Source: Metallyticus violacea
Lineage: Eukaryota; Arthropoda; Insecta; Mantodea; Metallyticidae
Direction of reading: 5' to 3'
DNA: 64,000 nucleotides
NCBI GenBank assembly: GCA_030762175.1
Contig: CM060830.1
Location: 49,276,001-49,340,000, forward strand
The stretch's first letter is position 1. The number at the start of each line of letters is the position of its first letter. Shown one piece after another: positions 45,368 to 56,493 of the stretch. The notes beneath the pieces were generated by a model, which was not told the origin of the DNA, ran no database searches, and saw only the letters and a program-made list of their open reading frames with translations. Both the position numbers and the translations under genes were made by a program.

Positions 45368-45661
45368 CCGCCATAGGTAGTCGAGGTCGTTAAGGTACGG
45401 ACTCGTGAACCCTGGGGTGCGAATCCCACCATGACCTTCCTACCAGATTAATTTTTTTTTTTTTGCCCAGGGTTTCCTCAGTCCTCATAAATGACAAATG
45501 CCGGTGAGGTACCCTAAACTTAAGCCTGAAACACTTCCTTCCTTTTAAAAAAAATCGTTTCCCAATTTATCATTTCATTATCATCAATGTCCACCGCCTG
45601 TGGTGTCTCAGTAGTAAAAACGGGCGAAACATAAAATTAAAAAAAAAAAAATTAAAAAAAA
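45368..45661 (+). mobile_element. SINE II, full length
   Basis: CCGCCATAGGTAGTCGAGGT head, B box GGTGCGAATCCCACC, CCGGTGAGGTACCCTAAACT, GTCTCAGTAGTAAAAACGGG and an A-rich end (45636-45661). The A box has mutated (GTAGTCGAGG). Confidence 0.9.
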
Positions 45662-45709
45662 GGAGGTTGGAAACATTTAAAGTGAGTATAAAAAATAGAC
45701 CTAGATAAA

Positions 45710-45841
45710 ATTTGTTGCTTTACCGCAATGCATTAAACGATTCACCTAATCCGTGCAATAATTCATCATGATTAAATTTTGGTTTTCTCTTAGGAATTTG
45801 TTTAATAATTCAAATTATAACAGGATTATTTTTAGCTATAC
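45710..45841 (+). pseudogene. NUMT: fragment of mitochondrial cytochrome b
   Basis: Read with TGA as Trp, the plus strand from about 45727 gives NALNDSPNPCNNSSWLNFGF, then LLGICLIIQIITGLFLAI. This is the N-terminal part of cytochrome b (roughly residues 20-55: matrix-side loop and start of the first transmembrane helix), where the SSWWNFGSLLG and IQIxTGLFLAM motifs are conserved across insects. TGA for Trp is a stop in the nuclear code. The second Trp has become Leu (TTA). The frame is otherwise intact over about 38 codons. It ends abruptly at a 25-T run. Confidence 0.88.
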
Positions 45842-45866
45842 TTTTTTTTTTTTTTTTTTTTTTTTA
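45842..45866. repeat. Poly-T tract (25 T)
   Basis: Directly follows the cytochrome b fragment. It could be the complement of an A tail or expansion at the junction. Confidence 0.95.
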
Positions 45867-46630
45867 AAGAATAGTGTAGCCATTTACAAGCTGAGCTCTG
45901 TTATATCAGAAAAAATTACGTGTAATTCTCCACCACACTGAGCGGGTGGTGCATCTTATTTATATAGTTACAAAAAATCAGCAATTCTTGTGCTGTGATT
46001 GTACCAACATTCAGAAAAGAAATATAGCGTGTTTTTTTAATTTTAACGGAATTGTAGCCTTTTCAAAATTGTACCAACCTAATCACAGATACTGTCACTG
46101 CTTTTTAGAACAATCTTTAATTCTAAATATTACATCCGGAGTCCTGATTTAATTTCTTTGGTGTATTTCATGTTTATAACTTGCTGAGCACGTTTATCGA
46201 TCATTGCTAGCTGGAAAACCGTTCTTAATATTTCATTATATGAAACACTCCATAAAACATCCCTTTAAATAATTCTGTGGTGTTTCTGAGAACAGTCTTG
46301 TTTACTTAACAAACATGGGTACTTAATCACGTGAACTTGTCAGAATAAAAGTAGTTACGTTACTGCTTAATTCTTATTTAGTTAGGTAAAATAGTTGAAT
46401 CTTGCAGTTTTCAAGTAAAATTTTTAAACTTTTTGTTACAGGCTGTTATTCCGTTATAATTTATTTACAGAACCGGTCAGGCACTCCGAGAAAATCAGCG
46501 AAAATTAATTTTTATTTGCTTTTTAATAATTTTCTCCCACTTGTCGCTTTCATAGTGACGGAGGAGAATATTTCGGTACTTCAGCCTTACTCAACAGCAG
46601 ACACATTAGTGGTACATCCGGGAATTACCG
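45867..46630. other. No recognised gene
   Basis: AT-rich. A 68-codon frame (45946-46152) is unrecognised. Confidence 0.45.
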
Positions 46631-46907
46631 ACCGCCACGTGTGGCCGAGGTCGTTAAGGCGTGGACTCTTGAGCGGAAGGTCTGGGGTTCGAATCCTACC
46701 AGGACCGTCCTCCCTGATTGAGGTTATTTCCATGTTTTCCTCAGTCCTCATAGATGGCAAATGCCGGGGAGATACCCTAACTTAGGCCTGGAATGTTTCC
46801 TTCCTTAAAAAAAATCTTTTCCCAATATATAATTTCATCTCATTTATCATCAGTGTCACCGCCTTTGATGCCTCTGTAGCAAAAATCAGCGTTAAACACT
46901 ACTCAAT
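46631..46907 (+). mobile_element. SINE II, full length
   Basis: ACCGCCACGTGTGGCCGAGG head, GGGGTTCGAATCCTACCAGG B-box region, GCCGGGGAGATACCCTAACT, tail AATCAGCGTTAAACACTACT. Among the best-preserved heads. It ends against the 3' edge of the reverse SINE III. Confidence 0.92.
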
Positions 46908-46911
46908 AACA

Positions 46912-47290
46912 GGAGGTACTGGGTGGTCATGGATTTAAATGTGTTCTCAGTTTCCCGATAGATCAAACTGACGCCAGCGGAAGTTTGAGTCCCTCGTATG
47001 ATCCGCTTCCATACCAAACCCCGGGGCAGAAATCTTTTCAAAGCGCAAGCACCGTCACGCCGCACAAGCCCATCTCGTCCTGGTACTTCCGACCCTGTAA
47101 CAGAACCTTCGGAATGAAATGATGTGAAACGGAAGAATAGAAAATTCGTGGAAAGGAAATATCTATCCCAGCATCTTCCTATATGAACATCGGAAACCGC
47201 GAAACAAAACCGAAGATCAGGATGGCAAGCCTCAAGGGATTTGAATCCGGAACCTCTCGAATGCGAGTCCCAAGTGTTACGGCGTCGTTC
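46912..47290 (-). mobile_element. SINE III, reverse, near complete
   Basis: The minus strand has AACACTTGGGACTCGCATTC (head), GAGAGGTTCCGGATTCAAAT (B box), GTTTCGCGGTTTCCGATGTT, TTCATTCCGAAGGTTCTGTT, CGGCGTGACGGTGCTTGCGC and GGTTTGGTATGGAAGCGGAT. The A-box end is altered (GACGCCGTAACACTTG). Long open frames through it reflect its G+C richness. Confidence 0.82.
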
Positions 47291-48314
47291 TGTTGAAATC
47301 TCATCATACCTCGCGCCCTCTTGCAGTGTGTCTTTCCTGCTTCGTCGTTCCGTATGCGGTCTCTCAAGCTTGTTCCTTAAAATGTTCTCCCCATTTTCCT
47401 TTGACAAACTTTTCCCCGTTTCTTTGCGTTAATCTCCATGTCTCTGAGTCGTAAAGAAAAGCTGGTAGGGTGCACTAGTTCATGACTTCACTTTTTAGCT
47501 CCAAGTTAAAAAGTTTTACCTTCAAAATGTTGCTTTGCAGTTGATATTTTTTGTAGTACTTCTGTATTTGTTTATTTTTCATTGTGTCCAGTTTTTTGTC
47601 ATTACCTTAATCTGCCTGACATTGATGTTCAATTCATTTCTTTTCTGTATTGATTTGTTTATTCTAAGATTAACCTTGGTTTTTCTGCTATTATAGTTAC
47701 ATGGTTTTAGGTTAGTTATATTTATAAAATGTTCCTCCAATAGGCAAACGAAAAATTTATAGACCATTGGACCACCAATAAAATACACATGATAAAACTT
47801 CCATGTTGATATGTATAATTACTTTTTAAAAATACTTTTCATTTAAATTTATAGCTAATATCATTTGTGTTCCACACAATGTAGAATTTATCATTTATTT
47901 TAATCGAATAAAAATTTTGACCATTAATTTTACGTTGACAAAACAAACATTTTTCGTAATGCGCTCGTTGTTCCAGATAAAAAACCCTAAACGTTTTAAT
48001 GTTACACTTGTCATACATTTTCGTTATTGATAAAATGCATTTTCTTGTGTAAAGTGGTTCTAAAATCATTTTACATTTTTTGTTGTTCGTCAAAATTTCC
48101 TTGTACAGAACATTCTGAAAAAAAATGTTTTTACAACATTCATACTCTTAACAATCGTTTAAAACTCTCTAATGTGAAAAGCTACAGTGAGGTTATTTGA
48201 GTTACAGGCAGCCTGTTCACGGCTGTTTACCGGAAAAAGAGAGTCACCCTACTTTTAATTTAGTATCTTTATTTTAAAAGTTATATTATTACTGAAAGCA
48301 TAAAATTATAAACA
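47291..48314. other. No recognised gene
   Basis: The minus strand carries two unrecognised frames (47579-47788 and 47839-48093). The latter includes AHYEKCLFCQRKINGQNFYS with a Cys-x-x-Cys. No family is recognised and no flanking element seen. Confidence 0.35.
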
Positions 48315-48480
48315 CTAGCCTGTGTTACAACAGGTGTTGAAAATGATGCTCCTCAGCAGCAACACATTTCTTCTTATATTTCTAACTTTTCTGGTTTGAA
48401 ATGCGTTTCTTGTCATGGAGAGAGCCTGCCTCTCTTTATGGAGCACTAACGCCAGGATATTTTCGTACGAATTGTCTTAT
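48315..48480 (-). pseudogene. Deleted transposase relic (family C)
   Basis: The minus strand reads REAGSLHDKKRISNQKS, then KYKKKCVAAEEHHFQHLL. The end matches the CxxAxGGHFxHLL C-terminus of ITm transposases. The KKRI segment matches the relic at 51420-51570, which has the same order (GSLNNKKRIPN to RVAAEGHHTQHFL). Both have the catalytic middle removed at a similar place. Confidence 0.45.
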
Positions 48481-49481
48481 CACCGCTGTTTTCACATATG
48501 TATCATACTAAGAAATGTTCTTCAATATAATGTTTATCTAGTGGCATAACTAAGGAAGGTTAATTAACAAACAATTTACACATAATAAAAGCACCCAGTA
48601 ACAGACGAACGCACAACCATTCGCTGGCAAAGAATTCCTCGTACTAACTACAAGCTGCTACCTGCACATGAGTTATGCATCTTGACAACTGGCTTCTCCT
48701 AATGCGCTCTTCCGACTCCGTAGCTCCAATAAACAATTGGAGAGTTTTCAGTTCTTTCAATTATTAAAACAAACATTTTAATTTCTCGAAGTTTTTGGCC
48801 AAATTTAAGCTGTGGGTACCATTCAAAATAGAAACGCAATATCATTTAAATAGTAGCTTTGTTTTTATGTTTTTAAATGGAACAAAACAGTAAAATTTGT
48901 GAAGAAATCGGTGATTGTTCGACAAGGTCGAAATATTTTACACTTTAAAGACAACTATTACATTCTGAACAATCTTAGTATACTGCATAACGATCTAACA
49001 CAAAAATTAACTGTCCAGGTTCGACTCGAATATGTTTGGATATGTTGAGGTTTTTGCCGGAGCTTTCTCTTACTCTGAAAAGGCGAATATCAGGTAACAT
49101 TTGTCTGTACTTATTTGTATCATCATTTCATCCATTTCATTCGTCGTCTCAAAGGACCCTGGTAGTTCGGAAGATGTTATATGGGGGGAAGGGAAATCAA
49201 AACAAACAAAAACAAAGTTCAGTCTCCCAAGACCGTTATTGAGGACCTTTAATGGAACAATACCAGTGAGTTCTGATAAAAGGTTCGCGTCATGCCACAA
49301 AAACGAACGAAATCTACTGTGAGAGGCTTATATGCCGTTAAGGGAATTGCGTGTTCCAGATTCCAAGCGGCCATGTTACGTTCTCTTGAGGTCACGCAGT
49401 CTACCACACCCTCTAGGGCGGCAACATGCATATCAAGTTATGGAACAATTAAATTAATGTTATGTGAAATATCTGTTACAG
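48481..49481. other. No recognised gene
   Basis: AT-rich to about 49100, then a region with more G+C (49240-49480) just before the candidate exon. No exon could be supported there. Confidence 0.4.
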
Positions 49482-49529
49482 GACCCCGACACTCGTGGCG
49501 CCAGCAGAGCTCATTTCTACATGTGCAAG
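49482..49529 (+). other. Candidate host micro-exon (48 nt)
   Basis: An AT-rich stretch ending ATCTGTTACAG precedes a 48-nt G+C-rich segment followed by a good donor, CAAG/GTCAGT. The segment is 16 whole codons in one frame (DPDTRGASRAHFYMCK), with a composition unlike its surroundings. That combination fits a small coding exon in a long-intron gene. The gene is not recognised, no partner exon was found in the window, and a chance splice-site pair is possible. Confidence 0.3.
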
Positions 49530-49890
49530 GTCAGTGGCGGTTCATCATATTATTTGTTTATTTTTATTTAAATTCAATTCAACAAATGGTAAATGATTTT
49601 TATATTGACAAACAGCATTTTTTGTGGTGAAGTATATTATTATATCGTTTATAATGTTATACTTTATGGACGAATAAAAGTGCATTTTTACGATTGCAAT
49701 AACATTATATATTTTGTATGCTATAATTATGAAAGGATATTTATAAAATATATGTTATACTTCTTATATTAAACATATATCGATGGATCGCTAATTTAGT
49801 TCATGTTCTATTATTACTGTTAGTGAAGGTAAATTTATCACAAGAAGCATTAGGCCATGATTAAATGTCTGAGTTGTCACTAATACTCAG
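49530..49890. other. No recognised gene
   Basis: AT-rich. The last nine bases (AATACTCAG) are the left copy of the SINE I target duplication. Confidence 0.5.
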
Positions 49891-50190
49891 GTCGGTCCTG
49901 CTGGTGTAGTGGTTACCATAATTGCCTCCTACACCTCAGATCGCGGGTTCGAACCCGGCCAGGACCGATGGATTTTTTCGGGGCGTAAAAATCCTAAGTA
50001 TGGCTTCCTTCGGAAGGGAAGTAAAGCAGTGGGTCCCGTGTCGTACATTTACGGCATATAAAAGAACCTCAAGCCTGAAAGAGAGGCCTCTGAGCAAAAT
50101 TTGTCGGCCGTTTCACGCCCTGAGTTGAATGGGACGCTGATGACCTGAGATGTTAAATCAACCAAAAAAAAAAAAAAAAAAAAAAAAAAA
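49891..50190 (+). mobile_element. SINE I, full length, poly-A, 9-bp TSD
   Basis: The target duplication AATACTCAG occurs at 49882-49890 and 50189-50197. Head GTCGGTCCTGCTGGTGTAGT, B box GGTTCGAACCCGG, ACCGATGGATTTTTTCGGGG, GGAAGGGAAGTAAAGCAGTG, CCTCTGAGCAAAATTTGTCG, GACGCTGATGACCTGAGATG, then TTAAATCAACC and about 27 A. The tail is shortened: the AGAGCGTCCGAAATAAACC part seen at 53921-54214 is missing. Probably the youngest SINE I copy here. Confidence 0.96.
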
Positions 50191-50197
50191 TACTCAG

Positions 50198-51419
50198 AAT
50201 TTTTTATGTTTATCATTATGAATACGGCAGATTCATTAATTGGATGAACAGTAAAAGTATTAAGAAAATTTAGTCTGTATATGTTTCAGAACCACATAAT
50301 AAAATTTCAATTATTAATTTGGTAGCTAATATAAACTTATTCACTTTTATTAATTCTGCAATGATATATTCTTTGATTCTGCTTTCAATAACACATAAAT
50401 TATTTGCTTAATATTATCGTCACATAATATTCAGTTAATGTCAGCATTTTAGCATAAATACAATGTATTACTATTGTAATTTCATGCAACTTATGTTGTC
50501 GTAAGTATAATTTTATTATCGATTTTGACGAACAACAAAGATTGTGTATAGTTCTGGTATTCAAAAAGATATTTGTAAACGCCTACATTATGGAACAGTC
50601 ATATGTGTGTGTGTGCCTTTCTGTTAACGCACCGAATGGAAGATGTACTTGCAAATATCTGCCATAGTAAAGGATGCCTTGCACTGGAATGGGGTAATCG
50701 ACAAGTTGCTCCGCACTCGGGTGATGTGCACCGCATAGCAGAAAGTTGGTACTCCTACATTTCTGACTTTGGAGTATGTACTTGTCTTGTAGATTAGGTG
50801 AACACAAAAACTATATGCTCGGCGTTCAGTTAGTGCTACCATCGAATTCGCTTCCGTAGTGAAATCTTGACTACTCAATGGCTGCGGCGCGACTTCTCGA
50901 TGACCCTTTACAAAGTAATGCATTTTCTACTAAGGCACATTATTAATGAACATGCGCATTTATAATCGAAATGCTCGATAGCTAATTAATATATTGCACG
51001 TTTGCCATTTCTTATACTTAGAACTAAAGTTAGGCTTTCTTGCTCCCTAAGACTAAAGTAACACAATCTCGTATTCGTATTCGCCAGGAGTCCGCAATAC
51101 TTAAAAATGACCTACGGGTGACATTTTTAAGGGGACACCGAGGTTCGTATACATCACATTTTATATAATTTTTCATAAATATATAAATTAATATTTTAAT
51201 TTTATTAAGTAATTGTGAATTCGCAACTCCTACAAGTTTCAGAAATTGTATCTAAATGCTTCCCACATAGTCATCAAATAGTAAATAGTCTTAAAGAACG
51301 GGTTTTACTTGCAAAACATATATTAAAACGGATTCTTGTAGGGAGATGGTAAGGTGATTCGCAAGAAAATGTACTGGCAGTCCTGTTCTAGATAGAGAAA
51401 TTGTTCGCTAACTTGTTAA
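50198..51419. other. No recognised gene
   Basis: A more G+C-rich stretch at 50610-50930 has open frames on both strands (up to 99 codons), none recognised. The rest is AT-rich. Confidence 0.4.
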
Positions 51420-51570
51420 AAATTTACAGGAAGGATCTCTCAATAACAAGAAACGTATTCCGAACGCCGTGTTCTTACGGAAGAAAAGTTAAATGACATA
51501 TAAGAATTTCCTACGCAGATGCCAGCAACGTGTTGCCGCTGAGGGGCACCACACTCAACATTTCTTATAT
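51420..51570 (+). pseudogene. Deleted transposase relic (family C)
   Basis: Reads QEGSLNNKKRIPNAVFLRKK, or in another frame RVLTEEKLNDI, then RCQQRVAAEGHHTQHFLY. An N-terminal LTEEKLDDI-like helix is joined directly to a C-terminal AAEGxHxQH end, so the catalytic core is gone. Closest relatives in the window are 48315-48480 and 15085-15190. Confidence 0.45.
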
Positions 51571-52415
51571 CAGAGTTTACTGTTGTCAGTTTTAAATATA
51601 TTATCGTTTTATTCCTTAACCACTTATCATGTCTTCATTATCGTCTAAACTGAAAACATAGATTTGTATTGATAGTGTTTTCACAACAGACTGCAAATAA
51701 AAATATTTATGTGACCGTAGTACATTTAACTTGTCTGTCTCGTGGTTTAAAACAGACAGAGATCAATTTCAGGAAGTCAACGAACTGATATCGTAGCACC
51801 TACCTGATATATCTCTGGCTCCATAACAATGTAGGCAACCTGGACGACGCTGTGATTTCTACAGTAAGCACTTGGAAGCTGCGAAATCAGTGACGTAGAC
51901 ATTTTCTTCTGATTCTGCAGAGTCTGTGAGTGTCATATCAGTTGCCTTCCGACGTTATTCAAGTATATCAGTTCAAGCAGGTAATAATGGAAGATACAAC
52001 TTAGAAAGTTGCTGTTGTATCAGATGAGATGAGTGCTGTAATTTCTGCTAAAAATTAAGCTGTGCAGAAAAAGAATCCTAGATATTCAAATTGTCTTACT
52101 TTGTGTCGCATATTTTATGGTGAAACGGTACAAATCCCAAGAATATTATTACTAGCACAATTCCTTTTAATAAATTTCACCGGTGATATCTTGTGATGTG
52201 TATAAAAATAAATTATGAATGACACCAGAATATCAGACATGTTTACATATAATTTCTTCGTTACATATTAATCTATACATTTAATAAATGTTAGCTACAT
52301 GTTGATGTATATATTTCGGAATGTGATATTACATAAACTCTGGGATTTTCACAAGCATAGCCTATAGCGTATCACTGTAACTTGGATTGGGTTGTTTCGG
52401 AAGCTGTATACCTTA
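51571..52415. other. No recognised gene
   Basis: AT-rich spacer. Confidence 0.45.
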
Positions 52416-52748
52416 ATACATCCGGGAGGAAGGAATGAGGTAAGAGGGAGACTGCGTGACGTAGACACCTAACACACCTCCAGATGGAACACCCTAACGC
52501 CGGTGGAGGCAGAAATGTTTCCAAAGCTCAATCCACCGTCACGTCGCATCATCCAACCTCGCCCTGGCATTTAGATCCTTTAAAAAAATCAACGGAATGA
52601 CACGATTTGAAATGGAACAGTAAGATCTATCGCAGCATTCGCCTAATTGTCCAGGGAAATCCTAGGAAAAATACCCAAAGTCAGAATGGCTGGCTGTAAG
52701 AGATTTGAACCTGGAGTCTCTCGAATGCGATTTGCAAGCATTACCATC
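52416..52748 (-). mobile_element. SINE III, reverse
   Basis: On the minus strand: GTAATGCTTGCAAATCGCAT (head), CTCCAGGTTCAAATCTCTTA (B box), TTGGGTATTTTTCCTAGGAT, TTCCATTTCAAATCGTGTCA, GATGCGACGTGACGGTGGAT and CTCATTCCTTCCTCCCGGAT. The A-box end is lost. Confidence 0.78.
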
Positions 52749-53920
52749 ATGAAAATTATTTTCTGCCTTAAATGACACAAAATATCTCACAGCACTACTA
52801 ATGTAATATAACATTTATGATAATTATTTATAAAATTATAAACTTTATTTCCTCCTTTATTTAAAAAACAATTCAGAGAACTGTGGATACACTTCGGTAT
52901 TTCCTAGGCGGTTTGAGTGTAGCGGCGTATGGTGTTAGCTCCGCACTCAAGTTCTCCGGCTTTTGTTTCAGGCCCCTGTCTTCCTCGCCTGCAGCAGGCA
53001 CCTTATCTTATACTTCCTCTACAGATTTAGTACAACTTCATTCAATTGTTTATATACTCTCGCAATTGTTAAACAGTTATTCATTTGTCCGATATGTGCA
53101 GCTATAATACTCTAAACAACTGAAGGACGAATTGCTTTTACTGGTGAACACTGATCAACTTCACATTCTCCTGTCATTTTTGCGTTTTTTCATTCTGTAA
53201 CATAAATTAATGTTATAAATTATTAATAGGAGCAGAAGGTTGATTCTGATAGTATAACTGACACGCCCTTAAGTGCCTCTGTGTCCTGTAATGTGGTATT
53301 CTTCATATTTTATATTTATTCATGCGTTAAGCTCAAATTTCTTCTTTCCTTCCGCTTATGAAAACAGAACAGAACGCTTCGTAAATCTCACATACTCTAT
53401 TGGAGATATATTATGGGTGTGTAACGCAGCCATAAAACGTTTTATGAACAAGTGAATGTCGTAGATGCTTGGCCGTGGGCAAGATATGCCTGCTGTTTTT
53501 CTCAGCATCTATAAAAAAAAGAAAAAGAAGCTGTATGGCAAAAACATCTCCACATTCAGGAGAAAAATCTCCGTAGACTGGAAGTTATAGCTTAGCCATA
53601 AAAAAGGCTTTATAGTCTGAAAACGCACATGGAGGATTTACAGGAAAGGTGTAGCTGGAAAGTTTTATTTAAAATGTGTATCTTTTTGTTTGCTTTACTT
53701 CAGAAAATAAGAAAAAAGAAAGAAAATGTTTTGATAGTAATTTTAGAATAAGGAGAGAATGATGCAAGAAGCAGGTGGGGAAGAAAGATTCTCTGAAAGA
53801 GATGAGAAAAAAATTGCTCTATAAACAATAGCGAAACAAATTGATAATTGGAGAAATGCAAAATAATATTCATTTAAATTAAATATAGGATAGTCACTAT
53901 GGTATACCAACAGCCAAAGG
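52749..53920. other. No recognised gene
   Basis: A G+C-richer patch at 52895-53030 encodes an unrecognised frame. No element signature seen. Confidence 0.4.
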
Positions 53921-54214
53921 GTCGGTCCTGGTGGTCTAGTGGTAATCATACTTGCCTTCTAAACCCAAGATCGCGGGTTAAAACCCGGCCAGGACCGATG
54001 GATATTTTCGGGGCGTAAAAATCCTAAGTATGGCTTCCTTAGGAAGGGAACTAAAGCCGTGGGTCCCGTGTCGTACATTTACAGCACGATAAAGAACCTC
54101 AAGCCTGAAAGAAGAGGCTTCTGAGCAAAATTTGTCGGCCGTTTCACGCCTTGAATAGAATGGGACGCTGATGACCTGAGATGTTCAAGAGCGTCCGAAA
54201 TAAACCAAATCAAC
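53921..54214 (+). mobile_element. SINE I, full length with complete tail
   Basis: GTCGGTCCTGGTGGTCTAGT head, B box mutated to GGTTAAAACCC, full body, and the longest tail in the window: GATGACCTGAGATGTTCAAG, AGCGTCCGAAATAAACCAAA and TCAA. It serves as the reference for the 3' end of this family. Confidence 0.95.
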
Positions 54215-54703
54215 AAATGTTGCAATGTTAAGAGATTTTGTCGAAATTGGCGTTTACAGAAATTAATTTAATGAAATTCTTTATTTGGGTTGAAAAAGTC
54301 TTTGAACTTCATGATAAATGATTTTGTTTTCTCAAAGTGCATCCACCTCACTTTCAGCCACTGCAACTATTGCCCATCAATCGCCCTTTTTCTAACAACT
54401 ACATGGTTTAGTAGTTTCTTTGAGGACAAAAAATACTTCCCTCTTCGTTACATGCACAACAATGCTCTGCTTGTCTTGTATCTACCCAAAATGTATAATT
54501 CCTTACGAACAGCTAAGTCAATTAAGCCAAAGTCCGCATCGTTAGGTAGGAAACTGCAACTGAAACCATGAACTTGTGGTTAATTACTTCCACTTTCATG
54601 TCGTTCATGCAGTACTTTTAATATAGAAACACAAATTTTGCAATTTCTGTTCTGTCCTCTATAGGAATCAGAAAATGCAGTTATTATTTTACATATTTGT
54701 GTA

Positions 54704-54953
54704 CCTCCACGGGTGGCCGAGGTCGTTAAGGCGCGGGCTCTTAAGCGGGAGGTTTGGGGTTCGTCCTCATAAATGGCAAATGATTAGGAGGTCACCTAAA
54801 TTTAGGCCTAGAATGTTTCCTTCCTTAAAAAAATTCTTTCCCAATTTCTCCTAAACCCAAGATTGCGAGTTCGCTCCGGGCCAGGATCGATGAATTTTTT
54901 CGGGCGTAAAAATCCTAAGTATTTCTTCCTTCGGAAGGGAAGTAAAGCCGTGT
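54704..54953 (+). mobile_element. Chimeric SINE: SINE II 5' part fused to SINE I
   Basis: SINE II starts CCTCCACGGGTGGCCGAGGT and runs to TTCTTTCCCAATTTC (about 54846). It also has an internal loss between GGGTTCG and TCCTCATAAATGG. The sequence then switches to SINE I at TCCTAAACCCAAGATTGCGA, which corresponds to the anticodon-loop region of its tRNA-like head, and continues to AAGTAAAGCCGTG, where the LTR-like repeat begins. A second chimera at 60427-60827 switches into SINE I at the same place. Confidence 0.85.
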
Positions 54954-55616
54954 TGATTTTTTATGATCCAGCTCACCACTCAATAACTCTTCACGTCGAT
55001 CTCAGGGATGTAGCTGGTTTTCGAGACCTGATAGTGCCGGGTTGAGTGAAGGTAATTAAAGTTGTTTTATCCACCAGAGAGAACACATTATCTGCAGGTT
55101 GACGTCGTTTATTTCACAAAGAGTTCATCTCATGGCGTTTTTGTTCGGACCACAGTAACGAGACGTCGGGCAGACACGTGGAGTTGTAATATTTGACTAG
55201 CAGTGTGATAGCTGACCGCTCGGAAGACTTGTCGAGCTGAAGTGACGCTCGAACGTCGGCGCTCCTATGACATCTGAACGCCGAATACTTGTAGAACCAA
55301 GATGACGAGAACAGTCCAGAGTTCCCAGAGTAACGGAATAGACGAACCAAAAGAAGAACTTGAAAAGCGCGATTTCACGTGCTTAAATACCCAATATAGT
55401 ACGCTTTACCACGTGATGCAGGGACGCTCTATTTTCCCGCCACTATGAATTTAGATATCCTCATAGGTTATCTGTGACTTCAAGTCACTGTCATATTATT
55501 GGCCAGTTTGATTATTTGAGCTTAACCACTCGTTGATTCGTCCAGCGTCCTGCATTATAGCGTTGTTCTTTCCCAGCATACCTGGCCGGGGTGAACACCC
55601 GTCCTCCTAATGAACA
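54954..55616 (-). mobile_element. LTR-like repeat, reverse copy (663 bp)
   Basis: Nearly the exact reverse complement of 60828-61489. On the minus strand it starts TGTTCATTAGGAGGACGGGT and ends TCATAAAAAATCA, the TG...CA ends usual for LTRs. Its G+C is higher than its surroundings. It keeps the upstream TATA-like TATTTAAG and the later AATAAA. No internal retroelement sequence and no target duplication was found. A conserved 78-codon frame (55114-55350) lies within it. Best read as a solo LTR. Confidence 0.65.
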
Positions 55617-56493
55617 AAAGAGAAGATTTGTTCCATTGTCTGCCAAAACGGTCTCTCTGCTGTCCGAGCAAATTTCCTGCTTTTCTTGGCATTCTTGCAA
55701 ACAGAACCCTTCACTTAAAGCTAGCTGAAATAAAAGGCATGTTCTATTCAATTTCTCGCAATTGATGGGATACCAAAAACTGTATCACCCCATAATGTAA
55801 TTTTTTCCAAGTTCAAAAAAATGTTTCCCTTAATATTACTAATATTTTATGCTCTATTGCGTTATAGAGCCAAGCTCGAAAGCGAATGCTAAGTTTATTA
55901 TTCCTCTGGGCAATATGCGCCAAACGATGCTGTTCTGTTTTGCATGCTAGGGGCCTGTGGGAATAGCACAGCTGCAATGGCGTCGACTAGCTCCAATATC
56001 TCGTTTTCGATTTGCGCGGTAGAGGGGGGGGGAGCGTCATGTGTTATGGAAATAGTTTGTAAAGACATTCCCTTAGAGCTTCGAAAGAGAGAAAGTTAAA
56101 TACTTTCTGGCATTACGAATCTATTTAACTTTTTAGCTTAGGTATCTACAAGGTAAAATTTGCATCGTGGGATTAAAGTGTTATGATAATGTAATATGTT
56201 TTTGAACAGTTTAAAATGTAGCTTCATATACATTAGGGACAACTGATGTCACTGAGTACAAGTTTTGACGATAAATTGCAAGAGTTTCTGCAGTTTGAGA
56301 AATTTTGATGGAATACTCTAATGAAGATTCATTCACATAAAAGCATCCAGTTAAAATAAAATTGTTATTACATGGCACAAGATTGTATGAAACGTAATGA
56401 CGCTAGAACAATTTTCAGGTTTACATATTGTTACCTTACGTCTTAGCAACTATTGAGATGAGAAATGCTGACTCAATAGGAAAATAAACGTAA
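55617..56493. other. No recognised gene
   Basis: Moderate G+C patches (55620-55700 and 55870-56050, with a 9-G run at about 56024). Not recognised. Confidence 0.4.

Noticed and set aside
46892..47407. 171-codon minus-strand frame
   Set aside because: It runs through SINE III, whose G+C-rich body has few stops, and corresponds to no protein family.
49891..49970. tRNA genes at SINE I, II and III heads
   Set aside because: A and B boxes are present, but each head continues into a constant SINE body, many copies are mutated in the arms, and the anticodon stems do not pair well. They are SINE promoters, not tRNA genes.
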